Source: Siphlonurus alternatus
Lineage: Eukaryota; Arthropoda; Insecta; Ephemeroptera; Siphlonuridae
Length of the DNA: 64,000 nt
Reading direction: 5' to 3'
NCBI GenBank assembly: GCA_949825025.1
Contig: OX463780.1
Span: forward strand, 49,771,488 to 49,835,487
The number at the start of each line of letters is the position of its first letter. Position 1 is the first letter of the stretch. Positions 28,537 to 38,800 of the stretch are shown piece after piece. A model generated the notes under the pieces. The model was not told the DNA's origin. It did no database searches and worked only from the letters and a program-made list of their open reading frames with translations. The translations under genes were made by a program, and so were the position numbers.

Positions 28537-31335
28537 TTATATGATTTCAACAATTTTTTTTCTGACGGACAAGATTACGACCTTATTGCTATTGTGGAGT
28601 CGTGGTTTAATTCTAATGTCAACGACTCGGAGGTGCTTAGCGATAGCTACGTCATTTACCGTGATGATCGTCCAGTCACTATCGAGCATGAGCGTGGCGG
28701 CGGCGCGATGCTGGCGGTGTCCTCGCGGCTTCGCTCGCGTCCTCGCACCGTCCCCGCTGCTGCCAACTGCCAGCAGGTATGGGTGGATGTCTTCACTGAG
28801 GATGCTCGTCGTCTCATCGTGGGGGTACTGTATATCCCTAGCCCTTCTGTGGTGACTCTTGAGGATCTTACTGTCTCATTAGCAGCCGTTCAGTCAAGTA
28901 TGCACGAAAATGATTCTTTACTTCTCTTTGGTGACTTTAACCTTCCTGACGTTATATGGCAGCCTGAAGCATGTGGTGTTCTTACCCCAACTTTAAGAAA
29001 TCGTGCTCTAATTAATTGCATGTTAGTTGAGTTAACTGCTGAACACGATTTACATCAACATGTACCTTTTCCTACTAGAGGAGACAATTTTCTTGACTTA
29101 ATTTTTTCTTGTGGTCGCCAATGTAAAATTTGTGTCTCCCAGACCCCTCCTCCCGTGCCTACTGATCATTTAGCTTTGGATGGGTCCATTACCCTACCTG
29201 TACCTCTTGTCCGGCATATCCCTCCTAAGCGCCCCATGCTTAATTGGCGGAGGGTGTGTATAGAGAGCTTTAAGGCGAGTTTGAGGGCGTGTCCTTGGAA
29301 TCTGATGGACTCCACGGATTCTGTTGATGAATGTTGTGAACTTTTTTATGATCTTCTTAATGCTGTAATATCTGATAATGTTCCATGTATTTCTGTAAAT
29401 CCCCCCCGCTTTCCACACTGGTATGATGATGATACTATTGCTGCATACCAGTCTAAGCGGCGAGCTCACAAGAAGTTTAAACGTACAAAATTGCAAAGTG
29501 ATTATATAGAATTTTCTGAGAAAAGAAGTATTTTTAAAAGTAAAGTTGAGATTTCATATGCCAATTATATTCATTCTATTGACGAAAAGCTTTGTTCTAA
29601 CCCCAAGGAGTTTTACAAACATATTCAATCTAAATGTAAAGGCAAAAGACTTCCTAATTCTGTAACGTTTAATGATATTACTGCTAATGATAGCCAATCT
29701 ATTGCTAATCTTTTCTCGGACTTTTTTAAAGAAAATTTGACTAATGACACTGACACCTTTTCTGTTAAAAATTCTGGTAATTCAAATTGTAATAATGATT
29801 TTCAAATTCTGAGAGATGATATTGTTGTCAAGCTTTCTGCTATTAATGCTGGTAAGTCCACAGGTTCAGACCCCTTACCTGCTGCTATAATTAGTCAATG
29901 TGCTGATGAACTCTCAGTTCCACTTCATATACTGTACAATAAAATTATGTATACAAGTAAATTCCCTAAAGCTTGGAAGAAGGCTAAAATCACCCCTGTG
30001 TTTAAGAAAGGTGTCAAATCTGTTGTTTCTAATTATAGACCTATTTCTATATTGCCTATTTTTGCCAAAATTTGTGAACATTTTATTCATGCTAGGCTTT
30101 ATAATGAAATTAAAAACTATATTCCCGTGGAGCAGCATGGTTTTTTACCACGGAAATCAACAGTTACAAACCTGGTTGAATTTACCCAAGACCTATCTGA
30201 TGGTATTGAAAATAAATCTCAAACTGATGCAATTTACTTAGACTTCGCCAAAGCATTCGATCGAGTATCGCATGCTCTGCTGTTAAAGAAGCTTCAGTTT
30301 ATGCAAATTAACGAGTCTCTGTTACTATTGATTCAGAGTTACCTATCAGACAGGTCCCAAGTTGTATCAATTGATAATGTCAGTTCTGTGTCAGTACCTG
30401 TGACCTCTGGGGTCATCCAGGGGTCGGTCCTGGGGCCGCTGCTGTTCACTGCTTTTGTGCATGATCTTCCCAAATGTCTGCGCCATGCGCGCTGCTCCTC
30501 TTATGCTGATGACACTAAACTGTATCTTGTTATTAACAAAGTTGCTGACTGTATCAATTTGCAGTCGGACATAAACAATGTCATTGAGTGGTGTCGCTTG
30601 TGGCGCATGGACCTCAATTTGGATAAGTGTCAGCTAATTACTTTCACTAATAAGGTAGCCCCATTACTGTATCACTATCAGGTCGAGGACATTGAGATTG
30701 AGCGAGTATCTGAGGTCAATGACCTTGGTGTAATCCTCACTTCAGATTTATCTTATGGTAAGCATATCGATAAAGTACGTAAGAGCTCACTCAAGGTCCT
30801 CGGCATGATCCGTAGATCATGTAGCCGTGACTATTCTGTAAAAACTGTACGTTCCTTGTATGTATCTCTTGTCAGGCCAATTATTGAGTATGCCTCTGTT
30901 GTGTGGTCGCCTCACCATAAAGATAAAATAGACAGAATTGAGGGTATACAGAGGAATTTTCTGAGATTGTGGTGTAATAAAATGAATATTGTGTTCACTA
31001 AAGATAATTTCAACGCGTTGTGTCGTAGCGCGGGCCTTCATTCACTGAAAGTGAGGCGTGATATTAGTGATTTGTTATTCATGCATCGAATCCTCAATAA
31101 TTGTGTTAATTCATGTAAAATTTTGAGTTTTTTCTGTTTGAATGCGCCTCCTCGGTACAACCGTCACACTGTGCTCTTCAAGCCTCCGAGGGGGCGTGTT
31201 GATGCATCAAAGTTTGTTTTTTCTTCAAGAGTGCAAAATCTCTACAACAAATTTGTATCTGATCATAGTAATGTGGACATATTCAACTCTTCTTTATGTC
31301 AATTTCGGACCAATCTGATGAACGCTCTGTTTTAA
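28537..31335 (+). CDS. Retrotransposon ORF2, endonuclease-reverse transcriptase, 5'-truncated
   Basis: The product would nick target DNA and copy the element's RNA at the nick. The frame is open from 28525, just inside the satellite, to TAA at 31333-31335. No authentic start remains; residues here are counted from a GTG at 28594 (913 residues) and the first in-frame ATG is 28708. Upstream codons still read as endonuclease (DYDLIAIVESW), so the true start is lost. Endonuclease signs: ESW with the catalytic-type Glu (residue 2), RGGGAML (34-40), GDFNLPD (113-119) and TDH (190-192). RT signs: NYRPISILP (480-488), HGFLPRKST (515-523), YLDFAKAFD with motif A Asp 550, GVIQGSVLGPLLF (606-618) and YADD with Asp 639 and 640 (30502-30513). 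Then come a thumb-like region (WCRLWRMDLN) and a C-terminal domain of about 200 residues. No RNase H or CCHC knuckle is seen. RT residues look intact, but the missing endonuclease N-terminus should prevent autonomous movement. Confidence 0.93.
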   Translation, partial: LYDFNNFFSDGQDYDLIAIVESWFNSNVNDSEVLSDSYVIYRDDRPVTIEHERGGGAMLAVSSRLRSRPRTVPAAANCQQVWVDVFTEDARRLIVGVLYIPSPSVVTLEDLTVSLAAVQSSMHENDSLLLFGDFNLPDVIWQPEACGVLTPTLRNRALINCMLVELTAEHDLHQHVPFPTRGDNFLDLIFSCGRQCKICVSQTPPPVPTDHLALDGSITLPVPLVRHIPPKRPMLNWRRVCIESFKASLRACPWNLMDSTDSVDECCELFYDLLNAVISDNVPCISVNPPRFPHWYDDDTIAAYQSKRRAHKKFKRTKLQSDYIEFSEKRSIFKSKVEISYANYIHSIDEKLCSNPKEFYKHIQSKCKGKRLPNSVTFNDITANDSQSIANLFSDFFKENLTNDTDTFSVKNSGNSNCNNDFQILRDDIVVKLSAINAGKSTGSDPLPAAIISQCADELSVPLHILYNKIMYTSKFPKAWKKAKITPVFKKGVKSVVSNYRPISILPIFAKICEHFIHARLYNEIKNYIPVEQHGFLPRKSTVTNLVEFTQDLSDGIENKSQTDAIYLDFAKAFDRVSHALLLKKLQFMQINESLLLLIQSYLSDRSQVVSIDNVSSVSVPVTSGVIQGSVLGPLLFTAFVHDLPKCLRHARCSSYADDTKLYLVINKVADCINLQSDINNVIEWCRLWRMDLNLDKCQLITFTNKVAPLLYHYQVEDIEIERVSEVNDLGVILTSDLSYGKHIDKVRKSSLKVLGMIRRSCSRDYSVKTVRSLYVSLVRPIIEYASVVWSPHHKDKIDRIEGIQRNFLRLWCNKMNIVFTKDNFNALCRSAGLHSLKVRRDISDLLFMHRILNNCVNSCKILSFFCLNAPPRYNRHTVLFKPPRGRVDASKFVFSSRVQNLYNKFVSDHSNVDIFNSSLCQFRTNLMNALF

Positions 31336-31598
31336 GCTTTTTTTTTTTTTTTTTTTTTGTTTTTTTGTTTTTTTTTGCTATTTATTGTGCATGACTATTA
31401 TTTTACTGTTTTTTTTTTGTTTTTTTTTTTTTTTTTGTTTTTTTTTTTTTTTTCCTTTATATTTATATTATAGTCATTTTTATTGGTACTATTATTATGT
31501 GTTTTTTTTTGTATGTTGTGTTATTGACTTTATTATATTTGGTCATTGGTTCTGTAACTGTTGCCGAATAAATAAGAATTTATTTATTTTATTTATTT
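31336..31598 (+). other. Retroelement 3' UTR, T-rich, with TTTA tail
   Basis: Directly after the ORF2 stop there is a run of 21 T (31338-31358), followed by several more T tracts broken by single G (up to about 31455) and then a mixed AT-rich stretch. The element ends with GCCGAATAAATAAG and repeats of TTTATT up to about 31598, where TTCAA satellite resumes. Short 3' tandem tails of this kind are common in CR1/Jockey-like LINEs and act in reverse transcriptase recognition in related elements. The open frame across this part is low-complexity and not a gene. Confidence 0.8.
31567..31572 (+). promoter_or_regulatory. Candidate polyadenylation signal AATAAA
   Basis: AATAAA lies about 30 bases before the end of the element, in the position expected for a LINE polyadenylation signal. 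It also overlaps the AT-rich terminal repeat, so its role as a signal is inferred from position only. Confidence 0.45.
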
Positions 31599-32880
31599 AA
31601 TTCAATTCAATTTAATTTAATTTAATTCAATTCATTTATTCAATTCAATTCAATTTATTTCAATTCAATTTAATTCAATTCAATTCAAATCAAATCAATT
31701 CATTTATTCAATTCAAGTCAATTCAATTCAATCAATTCAAATCAATTCAATTCATTTATTCAATTCATTTCAATTCAAATCAATTCAATTCAATTCAATC
31801 CAAATCAATTCAATTCAATTCATTTATTCAATTCATTTATTCAATTCAATTCAATTCGATTCAATTCAATTCAATTTAATTTAATTCAATTCATTTATTC
31901 AATTCAATTCAATTTATTTCAATTCAATTTAATTCAATTCAAATCAATTCAATTCTTTTATTCAATTCAATTCAATTCAATTCAATTCATTTATTCAATT
32001 CAATTCAATTTAATTCATATCAATTTAATTTAATTCAATTCATTTATTCAATTCAATTCAATTTATTTCAATTCAATTCAAATCAATTCAATTCATTTAT
32101 TCAATTCAATTCAATTAAATTCAATTCAATTCAATTCAATTCTTTTATTCAATTCATTCAATTCAAGTCAATTCAATTCAAATCAATTTAATTTAATTCA
32201 AATCAATTCAAATTTATTCAATTCAATTCAATTCAATTCAATTCAATTCAATTCAAGGCAATTCAATTCAATTCAATTCAATTCAATTCAAATCAATTTA
32301 ATTTAATTCAATTCAAATCAATTCAAATTTATTCAATTCAATTCAATTTAATTCAATTCAAATCAATTCAAATCAATTCAAATTTATTCAATTCATTTAT
32401 TCAATTCAATTCAATTCAATACAATTCAATTCATTTATTCAATTCATTCAATTCAAGTCAATTCAATTCAAATCAATTCAATTCGATTCAATTCAAATCA
32501 ATTTAATTCAATTCAATTCAATTCAAATTAATTCAATTCATTTATTCAATTCAATTCAATGCAGTTCAGTTCATTTATTCAATTCAATTCATTTATTCAA
32601 TTCAATTCAATTCAATTCAAATCAATTCAATTCAAATCAATTCAAATCAATTCAATTCAATTCAATTCAATTCAAATCAATTCAATTCAATTCAATTCAA
32701 ATCTATTCAATTCAATTCAATTCAATTCAAGTCAATTCAAATCAATTTAATTTAATTCAATTCAAATCAATTCAAATTTATTCAATTCATTTATTCAATT
32801 CAATTCAATTCAATTCAATTCAAATCAATGCAATTCAATTCATTTATTCAATTCAATTCAATTCAATTCAATTCAATTCA
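31599..32880. repeat. Satellite right of the retroelement
   Basis: It matches about 584-1870 at an offset near 31.0 kb: AAGGC near 32257 corresponds to 1245, and GCAGTTCAGTTC near 32560 corresponds to 1554. It also matches 19.34-19.9 kb. The right flank of the insertion is therefore a standard part of the array and not element sequence. Confidence 0.8.
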
Positions 32881-35800
32881 AATCAATTCAATTCCTTTAT
32901 TCAATTCAATTTAATTCAATTCAATTTAATTTAATTTAATTCAATTCATTTATTCAATTCAATTCAATTTATTTCAATTCAATTTAATTCAATTCAATTC
33001 AAATCAAATCAATTCATTTATTCAATTCAAGTCAATTCAATTCAATCAATTCAAATCAATTCAATTCATTTATTCAATTCATTTCAATTCAAATCAATTC
33101 AATTCAATTCAATCCAAATCAATTCAATTCAATTCATTTATTCAATTCATTTATTCAATTCAATTCAATTCAATTCAATTTAATTAAATTCAATTCATTT
33201 ATTCAATTCAATTCAATTTATTTCAATTCAATTTAATTCAAATCAATTCAATTCATTTATTCAATTTAATTCAATTCAATTCAATTCATTTATTCAATTC
33301 AATTCAATTTAATTCAAATCAATTTAATTTAATTCAATTCATTTATTCAATTCAATTTAATTTATTTCAATTCAATTTAATTGAATTCAATTCAAATCAA
33401 TTCAATTCATTTATTCAATTCAATTCAATTAAATTCAATTCAATTCAATTTAATTCAATTCAAATCAATTCAAATCAATTCAAATTTATTCAATTCATTT
33501 ATTCAATTCAATTCAATTCATTTATTCAATTCATTCAATTCAATTCAATTCAAATTAATTCAATTCGATTCAATTCAAATCAATTTAATTCAATTCAAAT
33601 CAATTCAATTCATTTATTCAATTGATCCAATTCAAGTCAATTCAATTCAAATCAAATCAATTCAATTCAATTCAATTCAATTCAATTCAATTCAATTCAA
33701 ATCAATTCAATTCAATTTAATTTAATTAATTTCAATTCAAATCAATTCAATTCTTTTATTCAATTCATTCAATTCAAGTCAATACAATTCAAATCAATTT
33801 AATTGATATCAATTCAAATCAATTCAAATTTATTCAATTCATTTATTCAATTCAATTCAATTCAAATCAATTCAAATCAATGCAATTCAATTCATTTATT
33901 CAATTCAATTCAATTCAATTCAATTCATTCATTCAATTCATTTATTCAATTCAATTCAATTCAATTCAATTTAATTTAATTCAATTCATTTATTCAATTC
34001 AATTCAATTTATTTCAATTCAATTTAATTCAATTCAATTCTAATCAATTCAATTCATTTATTCAATTCAAGTCAATTCAATTCAATCAATTCAAATCAAT
34101 TTAATTCAAATCAATTCAATTCATTTATTCAATTCATTTCAATTCAAATCAATTCAATTCAAATCAATTCAATTTATTTATTCAATTCAATTCATTTCAA
34201 TGCAGTTCAATTCAAATCATTTCAATTCAATTCATTTATTCAATTCAATTCAATTCACTTATTTAATTCAATTCAATTCAATTCATTTATTCAATTCAAA
34301 TCAAGTCAATTTATTTATTCAATTCATTCAATTCAAGTCAATTCAATTCAAATCAATTCAATTCAAATCAATTCAATTCAAATCAATTCAATTCAATTCA
34401 TTTATTCAATTCATTCAATTTAAGTCAATTCAATTTAAATCAATTCAATTCAATTCAATTCAATTCAAATCAATTCATTTATTCAATTCAATGCAGTTCA
34501 ATTCAAATCAATTCAATTCAATTCATTTATTCAATTCAATTCAATTCACTTATTTAATTCAATTCAACTCAATTTAATTTAATTCAATTCATTTATTCAA
34601 TTCAATTCAATTTATTTCAATTTAATTCAATTCAAATCAAATCAATTCATTTATTCAATTCAAGTCAATTCAATTCAATCAATTCAAATCAATTCAATTC
34701 AAATCAATTCAAATCAATTCAATTCATTTAGGCAATTTATTCAATTCAAATCAATTCAAATCAATTCAATTCATTTATTCAATTCAATTCAATTCAATGC
34801 AGTTCAATTCAAATCAATTCAATTCAATTCAATTCATTTGGTCAATTCAATTCAATTCACTTATTTAATTCAATTCAATTCATTTATTCAATTCAATTCA
34901 AAGCAAGTCAATTTATTTATTCAATTCATTCAATTCAAGTCAATTCAATTCAATTCAATTCAATTCAATTCAAATCAATTCAATTTCATTCAATTCAATT
35001 CATTTATTCAATTCATTCAATTCAAGTCAATTCAAATCAATTCAATTCAATTCAAATCAATTCAAATCAATTCAATTCATTTATTCAATTCATTATAATT
35101 CAATTCAATCCAATCCAATCCAATCCAATCCAATGCAATCCAATTCAATTTTATTCAATTCATTTATTCAATTCAATTCATTTATTCAATTCAATTCAAT
35201 TCAATTCAAATCAATTCAATTCAATTCATTTATTCAATTCATTTATTCAATTCAATTCAATTCAATTCAATTCAATTTAATTTAATTCAATTTATTTCAA
35301 TTCAATTTAATTCAATTCAATTCAAGTCAATTCAATTCAAACAATTCAAATCAATTCAATTCAAATCAATTCAAATCAATTCAATTCATTTATTCAATTC
35401 AATTCAAATCAATTCAATTCAATTCAAATCAAATCAATTCAATTCAATTTTATTCAATTTAATTTAATTTAATTCAATTCAATTCAATTCTTTTATTCAA
35501 TTCATTCAATTCAAGTAAATTCAATTCAAATCAATTCAATTTAATTCAATTCAAATCAATTCAAATCAATTCAAATTTATTCAATTCATTTATTCAATTC
35601 AATTGAATTCAATTCAAATCAATTCAATTCATTTATTAAATTCAATTCAATTCAAATCAATTCAATTCATTTATTCATTTCAATTCAATTTAATTTAATT
35701 CAGTTCATTTATTCAATTCAATTCAATTTATTTCAATTCAAATTAATTCAATTCAAATCAATTCAATTCATTTATTCAATTCAAGTTAATTCAATTCAAT

Positions 35801-37120
35801 CAATTCAAATCAATTCAATTCAAATCAATTCAAATCAATTCAATTCATTTATTCAATTCATTTCAATTCAAATCAATTCAAATCAATTCAAATCAATTCA
35901 ATTCAATTCAATTCAATTCAATTCAATGCAGTTCAATTCAAATCAATTCAATTCAATTTCATTCAATTCAAATCAATTCAATTCATTTATTCAATTCATT
36001 CAATTCAAGTCAATTCAATTTAAATCAATTCAAATTAATTCAATTCATTTATTCAATTCAATTCAATTCAATGCAGTTCAGTTCATTTATTCAATTCAAT
36101 TCACTTATTTAATTCAATTCAAGTCAATTCAATTCAAATCAATTCAATTCAAATCAATTCAAATCAATTCAATTCATTTATTCAATTCAATTCAAATCAA
36201 TTCAATTCAATTGAACTCAATTCAAATCAATTCAATTCAATTCATTTGGTCAATTCAATTCAATTCACTTATTTAATTCAATTCAATTCAATTCATTTAT
36301 TCAATTCAATTCAAAGCAAGTCAATTTATTTATTCAATTCATTCAATTCAAGTCAATTTAATTCAAATCAATTCAATTCAATTCAATTCAAATCAATTCA
36401 ATTTCATTCAATTCAATTCATTTATTCAATTCATTCAATTTAAGTCAATTCAAATCAATTCAATTCAAATCAATTCAAATCAATTCAATTCATTTATTCA
36501 ATTCATTGCAATTCAATTCATTGCAATTCAATTCAATCCAATCCAATCCAATCCAATTCAATTTTATTCAATTCATTTATTCAATTCAATTCATTTATTC
36601 AATTCAATTCAATTCAATTCAAATCAATTCAATTCATTTATTCAATTCATTTATTCAATTCAATTCAATTCAATTCAATTTAATTTAATTCAATTTATTT
36701 CAATTCAATTTAATTCAATTCAAGTCAATTCAATTCAAGTCAATTCAATTCAAACAATTCAAATCAATTCAATTCAAATCAATTCAAATCAATTTAAATC
36801 AATTCAATTCATTTATTCAATTCAATTCAAATCAAATCAATTCAATTCAATTTTATTCAATTTAATTTAATTTAATTCAATTCAATTCAATTCTTTTATT
36901 CAATTCATTCAATTCAAGTCAATTTAATTCAAATCAATTTAATTTAATTCAATTCAAATCAATTCAAATTTATTCAATTCATTTATTCAATTCAATTCAA
37001 TTGAATTCAATTCAAATCAATTCAATTCATTTATTAAATTCAATTCAATTCAAATCAATTCAATTCATTTATTCATTTCAATTCAATTCAATTTAATTTA
37101 ATTCAATTCATTTATTCAAT
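32881..37120. repeat. 4.2 kb higher-order repeat, third dispersed copy
   Basis: Landmark order and spacing match the two tandem copies at 1.93-10.43 kb: 33381 with 2403, 34200 with 3232, 35926 with 4958, 36246 with 5278 and 36506 with 5538. The offset is constant at 30,968 bp over the last four. The AATCC runs near 35107 and 36533 are present. The TTTATGCAATTT of the other copies reads TTTAGGCAATTT here (near 34729). Differences are few, so the copies were shared recently even though they are 31 kb apart. Confidence 0.85.
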
Positions 37121-38800
37121 TCAATTCAATTTATTTCAATTCAATTTAATTCAATTCAAATCAATTCAATTCATTTATTCAATTCAAGTTAATTTAATTC
37201 AATCAATTCAAATCAATTCAATTCAAATCAATTCAAATCAATTCAATTCATTTATTCAATTCATTTCAATTCAAATCAATTCAAATCAATTCAATTCAAA
37301 TCAATTCAATTCAATTCAATGCAGTTCAATTCAAATCAATTCAATTCAATTTCATTCAATTCAAATCAATTCAATTCATTTATTCAATTCATTCAATTCA
37401 AGTCAATTCAATTTAAAACAATTCAAATTAATTCAATTCATTTATTCAATTCAATTCAATTCAATGCAGTTCAGTTCATTTATTCAATTCAATTTACTTA
37501 TTTAATTCAATTCAAGTCAATTCAATTCAAACAATTCAAATCAATTCAATTCAAATCAATTCAAATCAATTCAATTTATTTATTCAATTCAATTCAAATC
37601 AATTCAATTCAATTCAAATCAAATCAATTCAATTCAATTTTATTCAATTTAATTTAATTTAATTCAATTCAATTCAATTCTTTTATTCAATTCATTCAAT
37701 TCAAGTCAATTCAATTCAAATCAATTTAATTTAATTCAATTCAAATCAATTCAAATTTATTCAATTCAATTCAATTCAATTCAATTCAATTCAATTCAAG
37801 GCAATTCAATTCAATTCAATTCAATTCAAATCAATTTAATTTAATTCAATTCAAATCAATTCAAATTTATTCAATTCAATTCAATTCAATTTAATTCAAT
37901 TCAAATCAATTCAAATCAATTCAAATTTATTCAATTCATTTATTCAATTCAATTCAATACAATTCAATTCATTTATTCAATTCATTCAATTCAAGTCAAT
38001 TCAATTCAAATCAATTCAATTCGATTCAATTCAAATCAATTTAATTCAATTTAATTCAATTCAAATTAATTCAATTCATTTATTCAATTCAATTCAATTC
38101 AATGCAGTTCAGTTCATTTATTCAATTCAATTCATTTATTCAATTCAATTCAATTCAAATCAATTCAATTCAAATCAATTCAAATCAATTCAATTCAATT
38201 CAATTCAAATCAATTCAATTCAATTCAATTCAATTCAAATCTATTCAATTCAATTCAATTCAATTCAATTCAAGTCAATTCAAATCAATTTAATTTAATT
38301 CAATTCAAATCAATTCAAATTTATTCAATTCATTTATTCAATTCAATTCAATTCAATTCAAATCAATGCAATTCAATTCATTTATTCAATTCAATTCAAT
38401 TCAATTCAATTCAATTCAATTCAATTCAATTCAATTCAATTCAATTCAATTCAATTCAATTCAAATCAATTCAATTCATTTATTCAATTCAATTTAATTC
38501 AATTCAATTTAATTTAATTTAATTTAATTCAATTCATTTATTCAATTCAATTCAATTTATTTCAATTCAATTTAATTCAATTCAATTCAAATCAAATCAA
38601 TTCATTTATTCAATTCAAGTCAATTCAATTCAATCAATTCAAATCAATTCAATTCATTTATTCAATTCATTTCAATTCAAATCAATTCAATTCAATTCAA
38701 TCCAAATCAATTCAATTCAATTCATTTATTCAATTCATTTATTCAATTCAATTCAATTCGATTCAATTCAATTCAATTTAATTTAATTCAATTCATTTAT
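37121..38800. repeat. Satellite segment matching 21.3-22.9 kb
   Basis: The segment matches the start of the second 8.9 kb-period copy at an offset of 15,861 bp (37319 with 21458 and 38102 with 22241), including the rare TTTAAAACAATTC and TTTACTTATTT variants. AAGGC lies near 37799. An unusually long uninterrupted TTCAA run lies near 38390-38462. Confidence 0.78.

Larger units (their letters stand above)
28534..31598 (+). mobile_element. 5'-truncated non-LTR retrotransposon, Jockey/CR1-like
   Basis: The only non-satellite sequence in the window. Satellite gives way at about 28534 to unique sequence of balanced base composition, which begins inside an APE-type endonuclease, runs through a full reverse transcriptase and ends in a T-rich 3' UTR with AATAAA and a TTTA-type tail. 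ORF1, the 5' UTR and the first part of the endonuclease are missing, as expected from incomplete target-primed reverse transcription. The remaining reading frame is uninterrupted, so the insertion looks recent. No clear target-site duplication can be recognised because both flanks are the same low-complexity repeat. APE plus RT with no visible RNase H domain fits the Jockey/CR1 side of the LINE tree. The exact clade is inference and needs a phylogeny. Confidence 0.93.

Noticed and set aside
28541..28855. Open frame of 104 residues overlapping the start of the retroelement
   Set aside because: It lies in another frame across the endonuclease-coding sequence, and its product has no recognisable domain.
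29194..29496. Minus-strand frames inside the retroelement (29194-29496, 29914-30138, 30817-31041)
   Set aside because: They are antisense to clear endonuclease/RT coding sequence and have no recognisable features.
29900..30241. Second + strand frame of 113 residues inside the retroelement
   Set aside because: It overlaps the RT domain in the wrong frame; the RT frame carries all motifs.
28534..31598. LTR retrotransposon or retrovirus-like element
   Set aside because: There are no terminal repeats, protease, integrase or RNase H. GDFN endonuclease and LINE-type RT motifs are present instead.
31385..31600. Open frame of 71 residues rich in Phe and Tyr after the RT gene
   Set aside because: It is produced by the poly-T tracts of the 3' UTR and runs into the satellite.
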